Positions 49,854 through 58,301 of a stretch of DNA of 64,000 nt are shown one piece after another. The first letter of the stretch is position 1; every line of letters begins with the position of its first letter. The DNA is from GCA-2687025 sp964473525 (GTDB lineage Bacteria; Poribacteria; WGA-4E; GCA-2687025), in the NCBI GenBank assembly GCA_964473525.1, contig CAYYPK010000014.1, positions 62,001 through 126,000 of the forward strand, given 5' to 3'. A model generated the notes under the pieces. The model saw nothing but the letters and a program-made list of their open reading frames with translations. It did no database searches and was not told the DNA's origin. The position numbers and the translations under genes were made by a program.

Positions 49854-51398
49854 ATGGTACTGAATTTCGCGGAGTTTCTCCGCGAGCAACGCCTGGCGCG
49901 AGGCGTCACGACCGTCCTCCTGGCGGAGCAGTTGGAGGTCAGCCCCCAATACATCAGCCACTTGGAGCGCGGCAGGCGCCGCCCCTCGCGGGCGTTCATG
50001 GCGCGCTGTGCCGCGCTTCTGCACGTGGATGTCGAATACATCCGCTTCCTCGCTCAGCCCATACCGGAATCAGAGAAGCGCGCGATCGCCGAGAGCCCGT
50101 CGGCGCCCGACTACCTGCCCGAGGACGTGCGGTCAGCGCCCGTGCTCGCGGATGACCCCGCGGCGCTGGTGCGCGCGATGCTTCGCCACCCCACGCTCCC
50201 TCTCCCGTCACACGACACGCCGTACCGCTTCGGCGAGCCGGTGGACATGTCATCAGTCGACATCTCGTTCCAGCGGCAGTTCGTGGAACGTGTCGGCGAG
50301 ACGCCAGACGACTTTCCCATAGGAGTGCGCCTCTGGTCGGAATTCTATAATGCGTATTACCGACGCCTGAGCGACGGTCGCCTCGCAGTGCTGGCCGACC
50401 TGGCCCGACTGTCGTCGCGGATCGCCGGAGCTACCGGCGGCACCGCCGCGGCCTTGGGACACCTCGTCGCGCTGCACTACGGTCTCGCGCTGCTGGAGTC
50501 GGGCGACGACGACGGCGCCGCCAAGCAGTTCTCCGCGGCGCACAAGCACGCGATGGAGGCGGACAACGCCGAAGGCGCCGTGTGCGCCCGTTGGCACGAA
50601 GCGGCGGTCCTGCGCTCCAAGGGCCAGTTGCCCGCGGCCATCGGCCTGATGGAGGACGCCCTCGCGACCGATCGGATCGACGCGTTCGGCCTGGCGCGCG
50701 TGCGGACAGACCTCATCGAGGCGTACCTGGACGCGTGGGAGAACGACAAGGCAGTCGGCCTGGTGGAGGCGGCGCGCGTAACGTGGCGTTCCTCGGCGAT
50801 AGGGGCTCAGACAGAGCCTCGGTCGCTGGCGCTGCTGCGCGTCGAGATCTCAGCTCTCGAGGCGTGCATCCGCCTGGACCGGTACAGCGACGCTGAGATC
50901 TGGCTGACCAGGGCGCGGTCGCTGCACTCCCGGCTGGACGTCTCCACGGTCGAAGACGCGCGGATGCTGATCTGCACGTCACAGCTCGTACACCACCGTG
51001 AGAGCAACAGGCAGTCCATCCCGCGCGCGCGTCTGGTCGAGGCGAGTCAGCTAGAGTTGCCTGACGACTATAGAGGCCGTCGGGTGCACGATCGCGCTCG
51101 CGAGTTGCTGGCAATCATCGCCATTGAGGAGGGGCAGCACTACGAGGCCCGCGGCATCGTCGCGGAACTCGAGGGAGAGGATGCCGCCAGAGGCGCGCTT
51201 CCCGAACTGGAGCGGAAGGCGCGCGTGGGTCTCCTGAAGGCGCGTCTGGACGGGACGTTGGGCGATGTCGACGCCGCCAACGCATCGCTCAAGGAGGTGT
51301 CCCAGCTGCTGTCGAAGGCCCCGAAGGGGTTACAGGGCGCACTCACCACCCATCTGGCGGAGACCGCCGAAGCTCTTGGGACGGCCGCCGCTTCGTGA
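49854..51398 (+). CDS. XRE-family HTH regulator with TPR-like C-terminus
   Basis: A 514-aa protein from the ATG at 49854 (GAAAGAGG site). Residues about 5-62 are an XRE/Cro helix-turn-helix (LREQRLARGVTTVLLAEQLEVSPQYISHLERGRRRPS). The rest, about 450 residues, is helical with TPR-like repeats (ALGHLVALHYGLALLESGDDDGAAKQFSAAHKHAM and later units). This is the layout of RNPP/PlcR-type peptide-sensing regulators, though longer. No signal-peptide-encoding gene is next to it. It is likely self-regulated through the inverted repeats in its leader. Confidence 0.82.
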   Translation: MVLNFAEFLREQRLARGVTTVLLAEQLEVSPQYISHLERGRRRPSRAFMARCAALLHVDVEYIRFLAQPIPESEKRAIAESPSAPDYLPEDVRSAPVLADDPAALVRAMLRHPTLPLPSHDTPYRFGEPVDMSSVDISFQRQFVERVGETPDDFPIGVRLWSEFYNAYYRRLSDGRLAVLADLARLSSRIAGATGGTAAALGHLVALHYGLALLESGDDDGAAKQFSAAHKHAMEADNAEGAVCARWHEAAVLRSKGQLPAAIGLMEDALATDRIDAFGLARVRTDLIEAYLDAWENDKAVGLVEAARVTWRSSAIGAQTEPRSLALLRVEISALEACIRLDRYSDAEIWLTRARSLHSRLDVSTVEDARMLICTSQLVHHRESNRQSIPRARLVEASQLELPDDYRGRRVHDRARELLAIIAIEEGQHYEARGIVAELEGEDAARGALPELERKARVGLLKARLDGTLGDVDAANASLKEVSQLLSKAPKGLQGALTTHLAETAEALGTAAAS

Positions 51399-51412
51399 TT
51401 GAGCGCTAGGCA

Positions 51413-51448
51413 CGACGCGGCCACCCTCGCAAGGGGGTGGCCGCGTCG
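51413..51448 (+). terminator. GC-rich hairpin after the XRE-TPR gene
   Basis: CGACGCGGCCACCC (51413-51426) pairs exactly with 51435-51448 (14 bp, 8-base loop), 14 bases after the stop codon. No T-run follows, as in the hairpin at 2345. Confidence 0.6.
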
Positions 51449-51509
51449 GGGATCGCACCAGCCGACGACGACGATCGAACTCGCTTCGGCGGGCCGCGGT
51501 CGCATGTGG

Positions 51510-51515
51510 TATAAT
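51510..51515 (+). promoter_or_regulatory. Putative -10 box upstream of the 51600 gene
   Basis: A perfect TATAAT in the context GTGGTATAATGC, the same GGTATAATGC as at 49761-49770. The -35 region is not recognisable. Confidence 0.4.
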
Positions 51516-51599
51516 GCTGTATCGCGCGCGACGGGACGGGCGTAGTAGGCTGGGTGGCCGGCGAGCCGACGGCCCAGCACGACGAGAGGCGATGATTCA

Positions 51600-52016
51600 G
51601 TGGGTCTTAACCCGCACCTTATCAACCTGATGACGATCAGGGAACGACAGAGCGTGCACAAGCCGCCCACCCCCGCGCCGCAGGGCAGTGGGTCCGGTGA
51701 GTTCACGTCCGCGCTCAACGAGACGATCGCGGCCAAGGCGCCGCTGTCCGCCGACGAGGCGCGGACTGTCTCGGCAGCAACCGACGCTCGCGCCGAAGCT
51801 GTCAGGCAGATGGCGCAAGAGGGCGGCAACCCGGCCAATCAGTCGCTTGCGGCCGACAGGATTATCAGCGCGCAGAGCCTCGTGGGGCGCTTCCTCAGCG
51901 AGCAGGATCTCGTGCTCGCCGCGCAACGCGCGCCAACGAACCGCTACCGCAACACGCCCGATGACGACACATCCGGCGACCTGGAAACCCAGGCGAACCT
52001 CCGACCTGTCAGCTGA
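51600..52016 (+). CDS. Hypothetical protein
   Basis: A 138-aa protein with a GTG start 10 bases after AGAGG. It is polar and Ala/Pro-rich with a helical centre (SADEARTVSAATDARAEAVRQMAQEGG and AADRIISAQSLVGRFLSEQDLVLAAQR). There is no signal or membrane helix. Sequence style agrees with its neighbours, but I recognise no family. It follows its own TATAAT and the XRE gene's hairpin, so it is a separate transcript. Confidence 0.5.
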   Translation: MGLNPHLINLMTIRERQSVHKPPTPAPQGSGSGEFTSALNETIAAKAPLSADEARTVSAATDARAEAVRQMAQEGGNPANQSLAADRIISAQSLVGRFLSEQDLVLAAQRAPTNRYRNTPDDDTSGDLETQANLRPVS

Positions 52017-52042
52017 CCTTCTGAGCCTTACACGGCGCCCGC

Positions 52043-52729
52043 CTAGCGCGCCGCGCCCTCCTGCGTGAGGTCGTCCGCGCGCCCATGGTACCCGTGCGCA
52101 CGCAGCCAGGTGGCCTCGGCCAGCGCGGTCGCGTGGTCGCCAGCGCGCGCCGCCATCGCGCCGTGTGCTTCGTGCAGATCCACATTGGCAGGATCGAGGC
52201 TGACCGCACGCGCCAGCGACGCCGCCGCCTGAGCCGTTCGGCCAGCGGCTGCTTCGGCGCGCCAGCGTCGGTTCCAGGCGGCCAGGTCTCCTGGGCGGGC
52301 CTTCGTGGCCTCGATGAGCGCGCCCAGATCCGCGCCGCCGGCCGCGCGCGGCATCCGCAACACCACGACGGCGAGCAGCACGACGAGGACGCTGGCGCCA
52401 AGGACCGCTAACAGCGTGCGCCCGGCCCTTCGAGCCCGCAGCGTCTCGTCGACCCGCGCCTTTGTGTCCGGGTCGCGCAGGGCCTCGTAGGCGCGGTTCG
52501 CGGCGGCCATACGCCGTTCCGCGCGCCCGCGCGCATGGGCGCCCAGTCGCCCAGCCTTGTCCGGGTGCAGGCGCCGCGCCCGCTTGCGGTACGCGTGGCG
52601 GATCTCGGCGTCGGTGGCGCCCCACCGCGCGCGCAGGATGCGATAGGGATTCTGGTCTCTCGTGCGAAGCGTGTGCCGACTCCCCTCGAAGGCAAGTACA
52701 ATGGACCAGCGTCGGTAACAACAATACAA
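52043..52729 (-). CDS. J-domain protein with one membrane helix and TPR-like tail
   Basis: About 228 aa from a tentative TTG start at 52729 (ATGs at 52759/52762 would overlap the divergent gene). The J domain reads NPYRILRARWGATDAEIRHAY, then the HPD motif in RRLHPDKAGRL, which is needed to stimulate Hsp70. A helix (TLLAVLGASVLVVLLAVVVLRM) and then TPR-like repeats (LAAWNRRWRAEAAAGRTAQAAASLARAVSLDPANVDLHEAHG) follow. A membrane-attached DnaK co-chaperone is likely. No dnaK is nearby. Confidence 0.72.
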   Translation of the reverse strand: MYCCYRRWSIVLAFEGSRHTLRTRDQNPYRILRARWGATDAEIRHAYRKRARRLHPDKAGRLGAHARGRAERRMAAANRAYEALRDPDTKARVDETLRARRAGRTLLAVLGASVLVVLLAVVVLRMPRAAGGADLGALIEATKARPGDLAAWNRRWRAEAAAGRTAQAAASLARAVSLDPANVDLHEAHGAMAARAGDHATALAEATWLRAHGYHGRADDLTQEGAAR

Positions 52730-52751
52730 CGCGCTGGGAAGGGCCGCGACA

Positions 52752-53057
52752 ATGAACATCATCGCGGACATCTGCATCGTGCCGATGGGGGTCGGCGCCT
52801 CCGTGTCGGAGTACGTCACGCGCGCGTACGGGATACTCCGCGACGCGGGTCTCAACGCGCGGCTTCACGCGTACGGAACGAACGTCGAGGGAGAGTTCGA
52901 CGTCGTCATGGCGAAGCTCAGGGAGTGCCATGAGGCGCTGCACGAGGCAGGCGCGCCGAGGCTGACAACGACGATCCGTCTGGGATCCCGCGTCGACAAG
53001 AGCCAGACGATGTCGGACAAGGTGCGCGTCGTCGAGGACGCCCTCGCCACGGAGTAG
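52752..53057 (+). CDS. MTH1187-family thiamine-binding protein
   Basis: A 101-aa ferredoxin-like-fold protein. IADICIVPMGVGASVSEYVTRAYGILRD, ARLHAYGTNVEGEFDVVMAKLRECHEALHEAG and TTTIRLGSRVDKSQTMSDKVRVVEDAL match the DUF77/MTH1187/YkoF-like group that binds thiamine. It begins 6 bases before the sugar-kinase gene (53064) and is probably its co-transcribed partner, although no thiamine transport genes are adjacent. Confidence 0.85.
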   Translation: MNIIADICIVPMGVGASVSEYVTRAYGILRDAGLNARLHAYGTNVEGEFDVVMAKLRECHEALHEAGAPRLTTTIRLGSRVDKSQTMSDKVRVVEDALATE

Positions 53058-53063
53058 AACCGC

Positions 53064-54011
53064 ATGGCGACGAGCGATGCTCAAGGCGGACGTCTCGTCC
53101 TGGGGGTCGATGGTGGCGCTACGCGGACCGTGGGCGTGTTGGCGGCGGAGCGTGGGGCGGAGATGCGTCGAGCAGAGGCCGGGCCCACGAACCTGCACTC
53201 GGGCGGGGGAGTGGCCGTCCGCGACAGTCTAGCGTGTCTTCTCGACTCGCTGCTCGCAGGAGGGCGCCATGTCGAGGACGTAGCGGCTGCGGTCTTCGGC
53301 TTCGCCGGCGCCGGCCGCCCCGAGGACATCGCCGCAATGACCGCCGTCGTGCGAGACGCCGGACTCGCGGGACGCGTATGCGTGACTTCGGACGCTCGTG
53401 TGGCCCACCACGGCGCCCTCGACGGCGCGGACGGTCTCCTGGTGATTGGCGGCACGGGGTCCATGTGCTACGGCCGCGACACGGCGGGTAACGAATCGCG
53501 CGCCGGTGGGTGGGGTCACGTGCTGGACGACGTCGGCGGCGCCTACGATCTAGGGCTGTCCTCCCTGCGCGAGGCGGTTCAGCAAGCGGACGGACGGTCG
53601 CCACGCACGGACTGGGCGGGAGCGGTCCTGCGCGCCGCGTCGACGGACGTCGACGGCCTCATACGCTGGACGGGGGAGGCAACCAAGCAGGACGTCGCCG
53701 CGTTGGCTCCCGTGGCGCTAGAGGCAGCGGCGCAGGGCGATGAGGCAGCTTTGCGACTCGCGCGACGCGCCGCAGTCGATCTCGCCTCGCTTGCTGTCGC
53801 CGCGGCGTCCGGCCTCGAGCTGGGACGCCGCCCTGCGGTCGCCCTGACGGGCGGGCTGCTACTCAACGACGAGTTCTATCGAGAGCTGGTCGTAGACGCG
53901 CTGAGGCGCGCATACCCTATCGCGCGCGCCCAAGCTCCCATCCACGACGCCGCGTGGGGAGCAGCTCTGATGGCGCGAGACCTGTTGGCGGAGATCGAGC
54001 CCAATGAGTAG
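53064..54011 (+). CDS. BadF/BadG-type N-acetylhexosamine kinase
   Basis: A 315-aa ASKHA kinase: VLGVDGGATRTVGVLA (phosphate-1), AAVFGFAGAGRPED, VCVTSDARVAHHGAL, VIGGTGSMCYGRD and VALTGGLLLNDEFY. The domain order equals that of GlcNAc kinases and MurK-like kinases. Its 3' end overlaps murQ by 8 bases, so it likely phosphorylates MurNAc or GlcNAc released from peptidoglycan, giving the substrate of MurQ. The sugar preference is inference. Confidence 0.85.
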   Translation: MATSDAQGGRLVLGVDGGATRTVGVLAAERGAEMRRAEAGPTNLHSGGGVAVRDSLACLLDSLLAGGRHVEDVAAAVFGFAGAGRPEDIAAMTAVVRDAGLAGRVCVTSDARVAHHGALDGADGLLVIGGTGSMCYGRDTAGNESRAGGWGHVLDDVGGAYDLGLSSLREAVQQADGRSPRTDWAGAVLRAASTDVDGLIRWTGEATKQDVAALAPVALEAAAQGDEAALRLARRAAVDLASLAVAAASGLELGRRPAVALTGGLLLNDEFYRELVVDALRRAYPIARAQAPIHDAAWGAALMARDLLAEIEPNE

Positions 54012-54912
54012 CGTTGCGGATGCGCCTCTTACAGAGCGCCATAACCCCCGCTCGGAGAACATCGACACGCTCTCGGCGCGGGAGGTGGTTGAGCTGTTCG
54101 CCGACGAGGATCGCCGCGCCGTCGAGGCGACCGTCGCGGTAGCCGCCGAGATCGCAACCGCGGCGGAATGGGTGGCCGCCGCCCTGAGCGTCGGCGGCCG
54201 TTTGCTCTACATCGGCGCGGGCACGAGCGGACGTCTGGGCGTGCTGGATGCCTCGGAGTGCCCCCCTACGTTCGGCGCCGACCCCACGAGCGTCGTGGGC
54301 ATCATCGCGGGAGGCGACGCGGCGCTACGCAGGTCCGCGGAGGGCGCGGAGGACGACGAGGATGCGGGCGCGGCCGCCGTGTGCCACCAACGCGCGTCCG
54401 CCAACGACGTCGTCGTGGGCATCGCTGCCAGCGGCCGCACGCCGTACGTGCTCGGCGCGCTGGCCGAGGCGAAGCGGCTTGGCGCCAAGACCGCCTTGCT
54501 CTCGTGCAGCCCGCCCGCCGACGGTGCGCGGGCGTACGTGGACCTGTTCATCACACCTGTCGTGGGGCCGGAGATCGTCTCTGGGTCCACCCGCATGAAG
54601 GCGGGTACCGCAACCAAGCTCGCGCTGAACCAGATAACGACGACGGCCATGATCCTGCGCGGGAAGGTCTACGGCAACCGGATGGTGGACGTGAGGCCCG
54701 TGAACGCCAAGCTCCGCCAGCGCGCCATCGGGTTGGTCGCGGAGCTTGGTCGCGTGTCGGCGGAGGAGGCCGCCGCGGCGCTCGACGCGGCCGCAGGTGA
54801 GGTGAAGGTCGCCGTTGTCGCGATCCGCCGTGGCGTCTCGTTCGGCGAGGCCCGCGAAGCGGTCGACGGCGCGGACGGCTCGCTGCGAATCGCGCTGAGC
54901 GAGGACGCGTAG
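54004..54912 (+). CDS. murQ: N-acetylmuramic acid 6-phosphate etherase
   Basis: A 302-aa MurQ with LTERHNPRSENIDTLS, the SIS-domain motif YIGAGTSGRLGVLDASECPPTFG and the catalytic GSTRMKAGTATKLALNQI then TTAMILRGKVYGNRMVDV. A C-terminal three-helix region closes it. It hydrolyses the lactyl ether of MurNAc-6-phosphate to GlcNAc-6-phosphate in wall recycling. Coupled by an 8-base overlap to the kinase gene. Confidence 0.95.
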   Translation: MSSVADAPLTERHNPRSENIDTLSAREVVELFADEDRRAVEATVAVAAEIATAAEWVAAALSVGGRLLYIGAGTSGRLGVLDASECPPTFGADPTSVVGIIAGGDAALRRSAEGAEDDEDAGAAAVCHQRASANDVVVGIAASGRTPYVLGALAEAKRLGAKTALLSCSPPADGARAYVDLFITPVVGPEIVSGSTRMKAGTATKLALNQITTTAMILRGKVYGNRMVDVRPVNAKLRQRAIGLVAELGRVSAEEAAAALDAAAGEVKVAVVAIRRGVSFGEAREAVDGADGSLRIALSEDA

Positions 54913-54919
54913 CCGACCC

Positions 54920-55720
54920 CTACCGGCGGCGCGCGATGTAGACCGCCACGGATTTCGGGTCGCGCAACACGCCGGCGGCATCCATCTCGGCCGCGACGGC
55001 GTCGGCGAGGTACGTGAGCAGTTCACCCCGCAGGGCGACGCTCCGCCGACAAGTGAACGCCGATGCGATGTACCGAGCCGCAGGCTCAGGATCGCGGAAC
55101 ACCAGCGCGTTCTCGAGACCGCGAACCTCGACACGTGGGAAGACCGCCGACAGCAACTGCGGCGCGTTCGTCGACGTGAAAGCCGACGCGGCAGTGATGG
55201 ACGGCTCGTCCAGGCGGAAGGCGCCACGCGCCTGCTCGCGGACGCGCCTGAGGGCCGGCAGCGAGTCGGCTGCGTTCGTAGTGACGAGCATGGCGCCGTC
55301 TGGCGCGAGCGCCCGTCGCGCCTCGAGAAGGGCGGCGTGGATGTCCGCGACGTGGTAGAGCATGTGCCGCGCCACGACCCAGTCGAACGACGCCGACGCG
55401 ATGGGCAGGCAAGCCGCGTCTCCGACCAGCCATCCGGCCGTCGGCGCAGCGTCGCGGGCCTCGACACACATCGCCGCCGAAGCGTCCACGCCAACGAGAC
55501 GCCCGTGGTGTCCTTCCGCCCGCAGCCGCGCCTCGAACTCGCCTGGCCCAGGCCCTACGTCGAGGATGGACTCCCCTCCGCTCAGGCGCATCGACCCAGC
55601 GCACTCGCCGTGGAGATCGTCGTGACGTTCGGAGTAGAGACGGTGGGTGTCGAGCCTGACCCGCAGCGGATCAGGCGTGGCGTACTGGTCGCGGAGCGCA
55701 TCCGCATCCCGGTCGGCCAT
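54920..55720 (-). CDS. SAM-dependent methyltransferase (class I)
   Basis: A 266-aa Rossmann methyltransferase from the ATG at 55720 (GGAGG site), 4 bases past the dsbD stop. Motif I is ILDVGPGPGEFEARL, followed by LVGVDASAAMC (motif II) and WLVGDAACLPIASASFDWVVARHML (motifs III/IV), and LLEARRALAPDGAMLVTT. The class resembles UbiE/Methyltransf_11 proteins acting on small molecules. Substrate unknown. It follows dsbD on the same strand. Confidence 0.86.
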   Translation of the reverse strand: MADRDADALRDQYATPDPLRVRLDTHRLYSERHDDLHGECAGSMRLSGGESILDVGPGPGEFEARLRAEGHHGRLVGVDASAAMCVEARDAAPTAGWLVGDAACLPIASASFDWVVARHMLYHVADIHAALLEARRALAPDGAMLVTTNAADSLPALRRVREQARGAFRLDEPSITAASAFTSTNAPQLLSAVFPRVEVRGLENALVFRDPEPAARYIASAFTCRRSVALRGELLTYLADAVAAEMDAAGVLRDPKSVAVYIARRR

Positions 55721-55724
55721 GCCG

Positions 55725-57710
55725 CTACACGCCTCCACTGCCGCTAGAGGCCTGGGCGACCGGCGTCGCGCCGTGGGCCGCCAGCGCCGATGTGAGGAAT
55801 CGCTTGAATTCCTCCGCGTCGCGGGTGAAGCCCTCGAACGTGTCGACGATCACATCGTCCGGCGTGACAACCGCGTAGTATGGCAGCGCGACCGTGCCGA
55901 AGCGCTGCTGCTGCATGACCTGGTTCGCGCGTGACTGCTCCGTCGGCTTGTCGGTCCAGAGCTGCACGAGGACGTATTCGTCGAAGATGGCGCGGACGTC
56001 TGGTCGGGCGAAGATGTTCTTCTCCATGAGCCGGCAATTGGTGCACGTCACGCCCGTGAAGTCCACGAAGATGGGCCGGCCTGTCCGCCGCGCTGCCGCG
56101 AGCGCCTCTGGGTAGGATTGCAGCCAGGCGTCGTGAGACGCCACCGAGCTCTCGGTCTCGGCGCCGCCTCGATCGGCCATGGCATAGGGCGGCAGAAACG
56201 CGTCCAACTCGCCCAGGGGTTGGCCCGACAGGCCGGTCGCGAGATAGATGGCCACCGAGAAGAACGCGATGCCGAACATGAGCCGTGGGACGCCCAGCGC
56301 CTCGGTGGGCGTGTCGTGCGGAAGGCGGAACTTCCCGAACAGGTAATACCCAGCGACGGCGGAGATGGCGATCCACCCGGCGAGGAACAACTCACGCGGC
56401 AGCGCGCCCCACTCCATGACCAGGTCGATGTTGCTAATGAACTTCATCGCCGCGGCAAGCTCGAGAAAGCCCATCACCACCTTGACGGAGTTCAGCCAGC
56501 CGCCCGACTTGGGCAACGACGAAAGCAGCTGCGGGAACAGTGCGAGCAGGAAGAATGGCGAAGCGAACGCCGCGGAGAAGCCCAGCATGCCGGTGATCGA
56601 CCAGAACAGCTCGCCCTGAGTCGCGGCCACGAGTACGGTGCCCACGAACGGCACCGTGCAGGTGAACGACGTCAGCGAGAACGTCAACCCCATCAGGATC
56701 GTGCCGACGGTGCCAGCTCCCTGGCCTGACCTGTCACCTAGGAAGCCCAGCAGCTTGTACGGCACGCGTATCTCGAAGGCGCCGAACAGGTTCAGCGCGA
56801 AGACGACGAATACGCCCGCGATGGCGAGGTTCACCCAGACGTTGGCCGCGACGCCCTGGATGCTGGCCGCCCCAAAGAGCACCGCCAGCAGAATGCCCAG
56901 CGCAGTGAACGTCGCGATGATGCCGGCGCAATAGATCACCGCCTGCGTCAGGCCCTGCGCACGCGTCAGGCCCTCCTTCTTCGTGAAGAAGGACACTGTG
57001 ATCGGGATCATCGGGAACACGCACGGCGTCAGCAGCGCCAGAAACCCCATGGAGACGGCGAACCCCAGGTACGCGAGGAATCCCTTGGCGCGCGCCGCCT
57101 CAATGCTTCGGGCGGGCGCGTCCGTAGGCGGTGTGGTCTCCGCCGCGCCAGCGACAACTTCATTCGCCCGCACGCGATCTGGCCGCGCCGGCCCTGCCTC
57201 GACCGTGACACTGCCCACGACGTCAACGGACGTTGGCGGCAAGCAGGTCTTGTCGTCACAGGCCATGAACCGCACGGTGGCCGCCAGCGCCACCACGCCG
57301 ACGTCGACATCGTCCCCCACGGTGAACGCCTGCGTGAACGCCACCTCACCCTCGAACAGCTCGACGACCACGTCGAAGGCTTCGTCCATCTTGCGCTCTG
57401 GGTCAGGCTGACGAACCGGCCCGGCTGGAAGCAGACCAGGCGCCGCGATCGTGACGGTCGTCGGCTGCGGGCCAGCCTCGGCCCCGGACGGCGTGATGGA
57501 GTAGATATGCCAACCGGCCTCGATCCGCGCGGTGACGGTAACGTCGACCGTCTCACCAACGCGGGCGATTTCCGGCTCCCCGGCAACTGACAGTTGCACC
57601 TTGTCGGCGGCCCCGCCGAACAGCGGGCTCTGCGCAAGCGCGGGCGCCGCGAGCGCGAGGATGAACGGCAGCAGCAGGGAGGGCCGAAGGCGGACTCGAG
57701 GACGCGGCAT
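55725..57710 (-). CDS. dsbD: Thiol:disulfide interchange protein DsbD
   Basis: A 661-aa DsbD. A signal peptide is followed by the N-terminal alpha domain with MACDDKTCLPPTSV cysteines. The membrane domain has PCVFPMIPITVSFF and SFTCTVPFVGTVL as electron-passing cysteines. The C-terminal thioredoxin-like domain has DFTGVTCTNCRLMEKNIF (CxxC). It transfers electrons from cytoplasmic thioredoxin to the periplasm. A methyltransferase gene follows after 4 bases. It implies a periplasm, so a Gram-negative envelope. Confidence 0.93.
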   Translation of the reverse strand: MPRPRVRLRPSLLLPFILALAAPALAQSPLFGGAADKVQLSVAGEPEIARVGETVDVTVTARIEAGWHIYSITPSGAEAGPQPTTVTIAAPGLLPAGPVRQPDPERKMDEAFDVVVELFEGEVAFTQAFTVGDDVDVGVVALAATVRFMACDDKTCLPPTSVDVVGSVTVEAGPARPDRVRANEVVAGAAETTPPTDAPARSIEAARAKGFLAYLGFAVSMGFLALLTPCVFPMIPITVSFFTKKEGLTRAQGLTQAVIYCAGIIATFTALGILLAVLFGAASIQGVAANVWVNLAIAGVFVVFALNLFGAFEIRVPYKLLGFLGDRSGQGAGTVGTILMGLTFSLTSFTCTVPFVGTVLVAATQGELFWSITGMLGFSAAFASPFFLLALFPQLLSSLPKSGGWLNSVKVVMGFLELAAAMKFISNIDLVMEWGALPRELFLAGWIAISAVAGYYLFGKFRLPHDTPTEALGVPRLMFGIAFFSVAIYLATGLSGQPLGELDAFLPPYAMADRGGAETESSVASHDAWLQSYPEALAAARRTGRPIFVDFTGVTCTNCRLMEKNIFARPDVRAIFDEYVLVQLWTDKPTEQSRANQVMQQQRFGTVALPYYAVVTPDDVIVDTFEGFTRDAEEFKRFLTSALAAHGATPVAQASSGSGGV

Positions 57711-57854
57711 ACTCAGTTTCCTTACGCTGGACCACGGCGCGCCGGGAGACCGACGCGTACGGGGTAATAGACAGCGCAGCGATGGTAGGGTGTCGCTCCA
57801 GGCGCGCGAACGGCGAAGCGTCGCACGGCCCCTGCCGAGCGACGGGCGGGGCGT

Positions 57855-58145
57855 CTACCCGTCGCCCTGCATCCGATCGAGCATGGCGCGGAGCTCTTCG
57901 GTGAGGGCCGCGTGGCGCGCCAGAACCTGGTCGTTCTCAGTCTGAAGATGGCGGACGCGCTTGTTCTCCGCTTCTAGCTCCGCGATGCGGCCGTGCAGGC
58001 GCGATTGCTCGTCGCGGAGCCCGCCGCACTCCGCCTGGAGTTCCGCTATGCGGGACTGCATCGACGCAAGCGACCCGCCAGCGCGCGTCACGTGTTCCTG
58101 CAGGTCGTCGAGCCGGCTGCGGATGGCTTCTGGAAGCTCAGGCAC
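57855..58145 (-). CDS. Small coiled-coil protein
   Basis: About 96 aa from a GTG at 58145 (GGAGAG site); the wider frame upstream has no plausible sense. The whole sequence is a coiled coil: LDDLQEHVTRAGGSLASMQ, then RIAELQAECGGLRDEQSRLHG and RIAELEAENKRVRHLQTEND with regular heptads. It resembles ZapB- or SlyX-like structural proteins only in style. The gene is transcribed toward dsbD. Function unknown. Confidence 0.6.
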   Translation of the reverse strand: MPELPEAIRSRLDDLQEHVTRAGGSLASMQSRIAELQAECGGLRDEQSRLHGRIAELEAENKRVRHLQTENDQVLARHAALTEELRAMLDRMQGDG

Positions 58146-58301
58146 GGGCGCTCTCCGCGTAGTCAGAGTGGTGTGGCGGACACCGTGGATGGTACCGCAC
58201 GGGGGTAGATGGGTCAACGAACGGTGTGGCGGTCGCGCCGTTGTCGATGCGCTCTCTCGGTGGTAGCGTTCCACCCGTGACAACCGACCTGAGAAACACG
58301 C

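Noticed and set aside
49854..52016. A toxin-antitoxin or defence pair formed by the XRE gene and its small neighbour
   Set aside because: The XRE protein is a long TPR regulator, the neighbour resembles no toxin, and the two are separated by a hairpin and a separate promoter core.
54325..55494. A 389-codon minus-strand frame across the 3' end of murQ and the methyltransferase
   Set aside because: Arg/Ser/Pro-rich composition typical of a wrong frame. It overlaps two supported genes.
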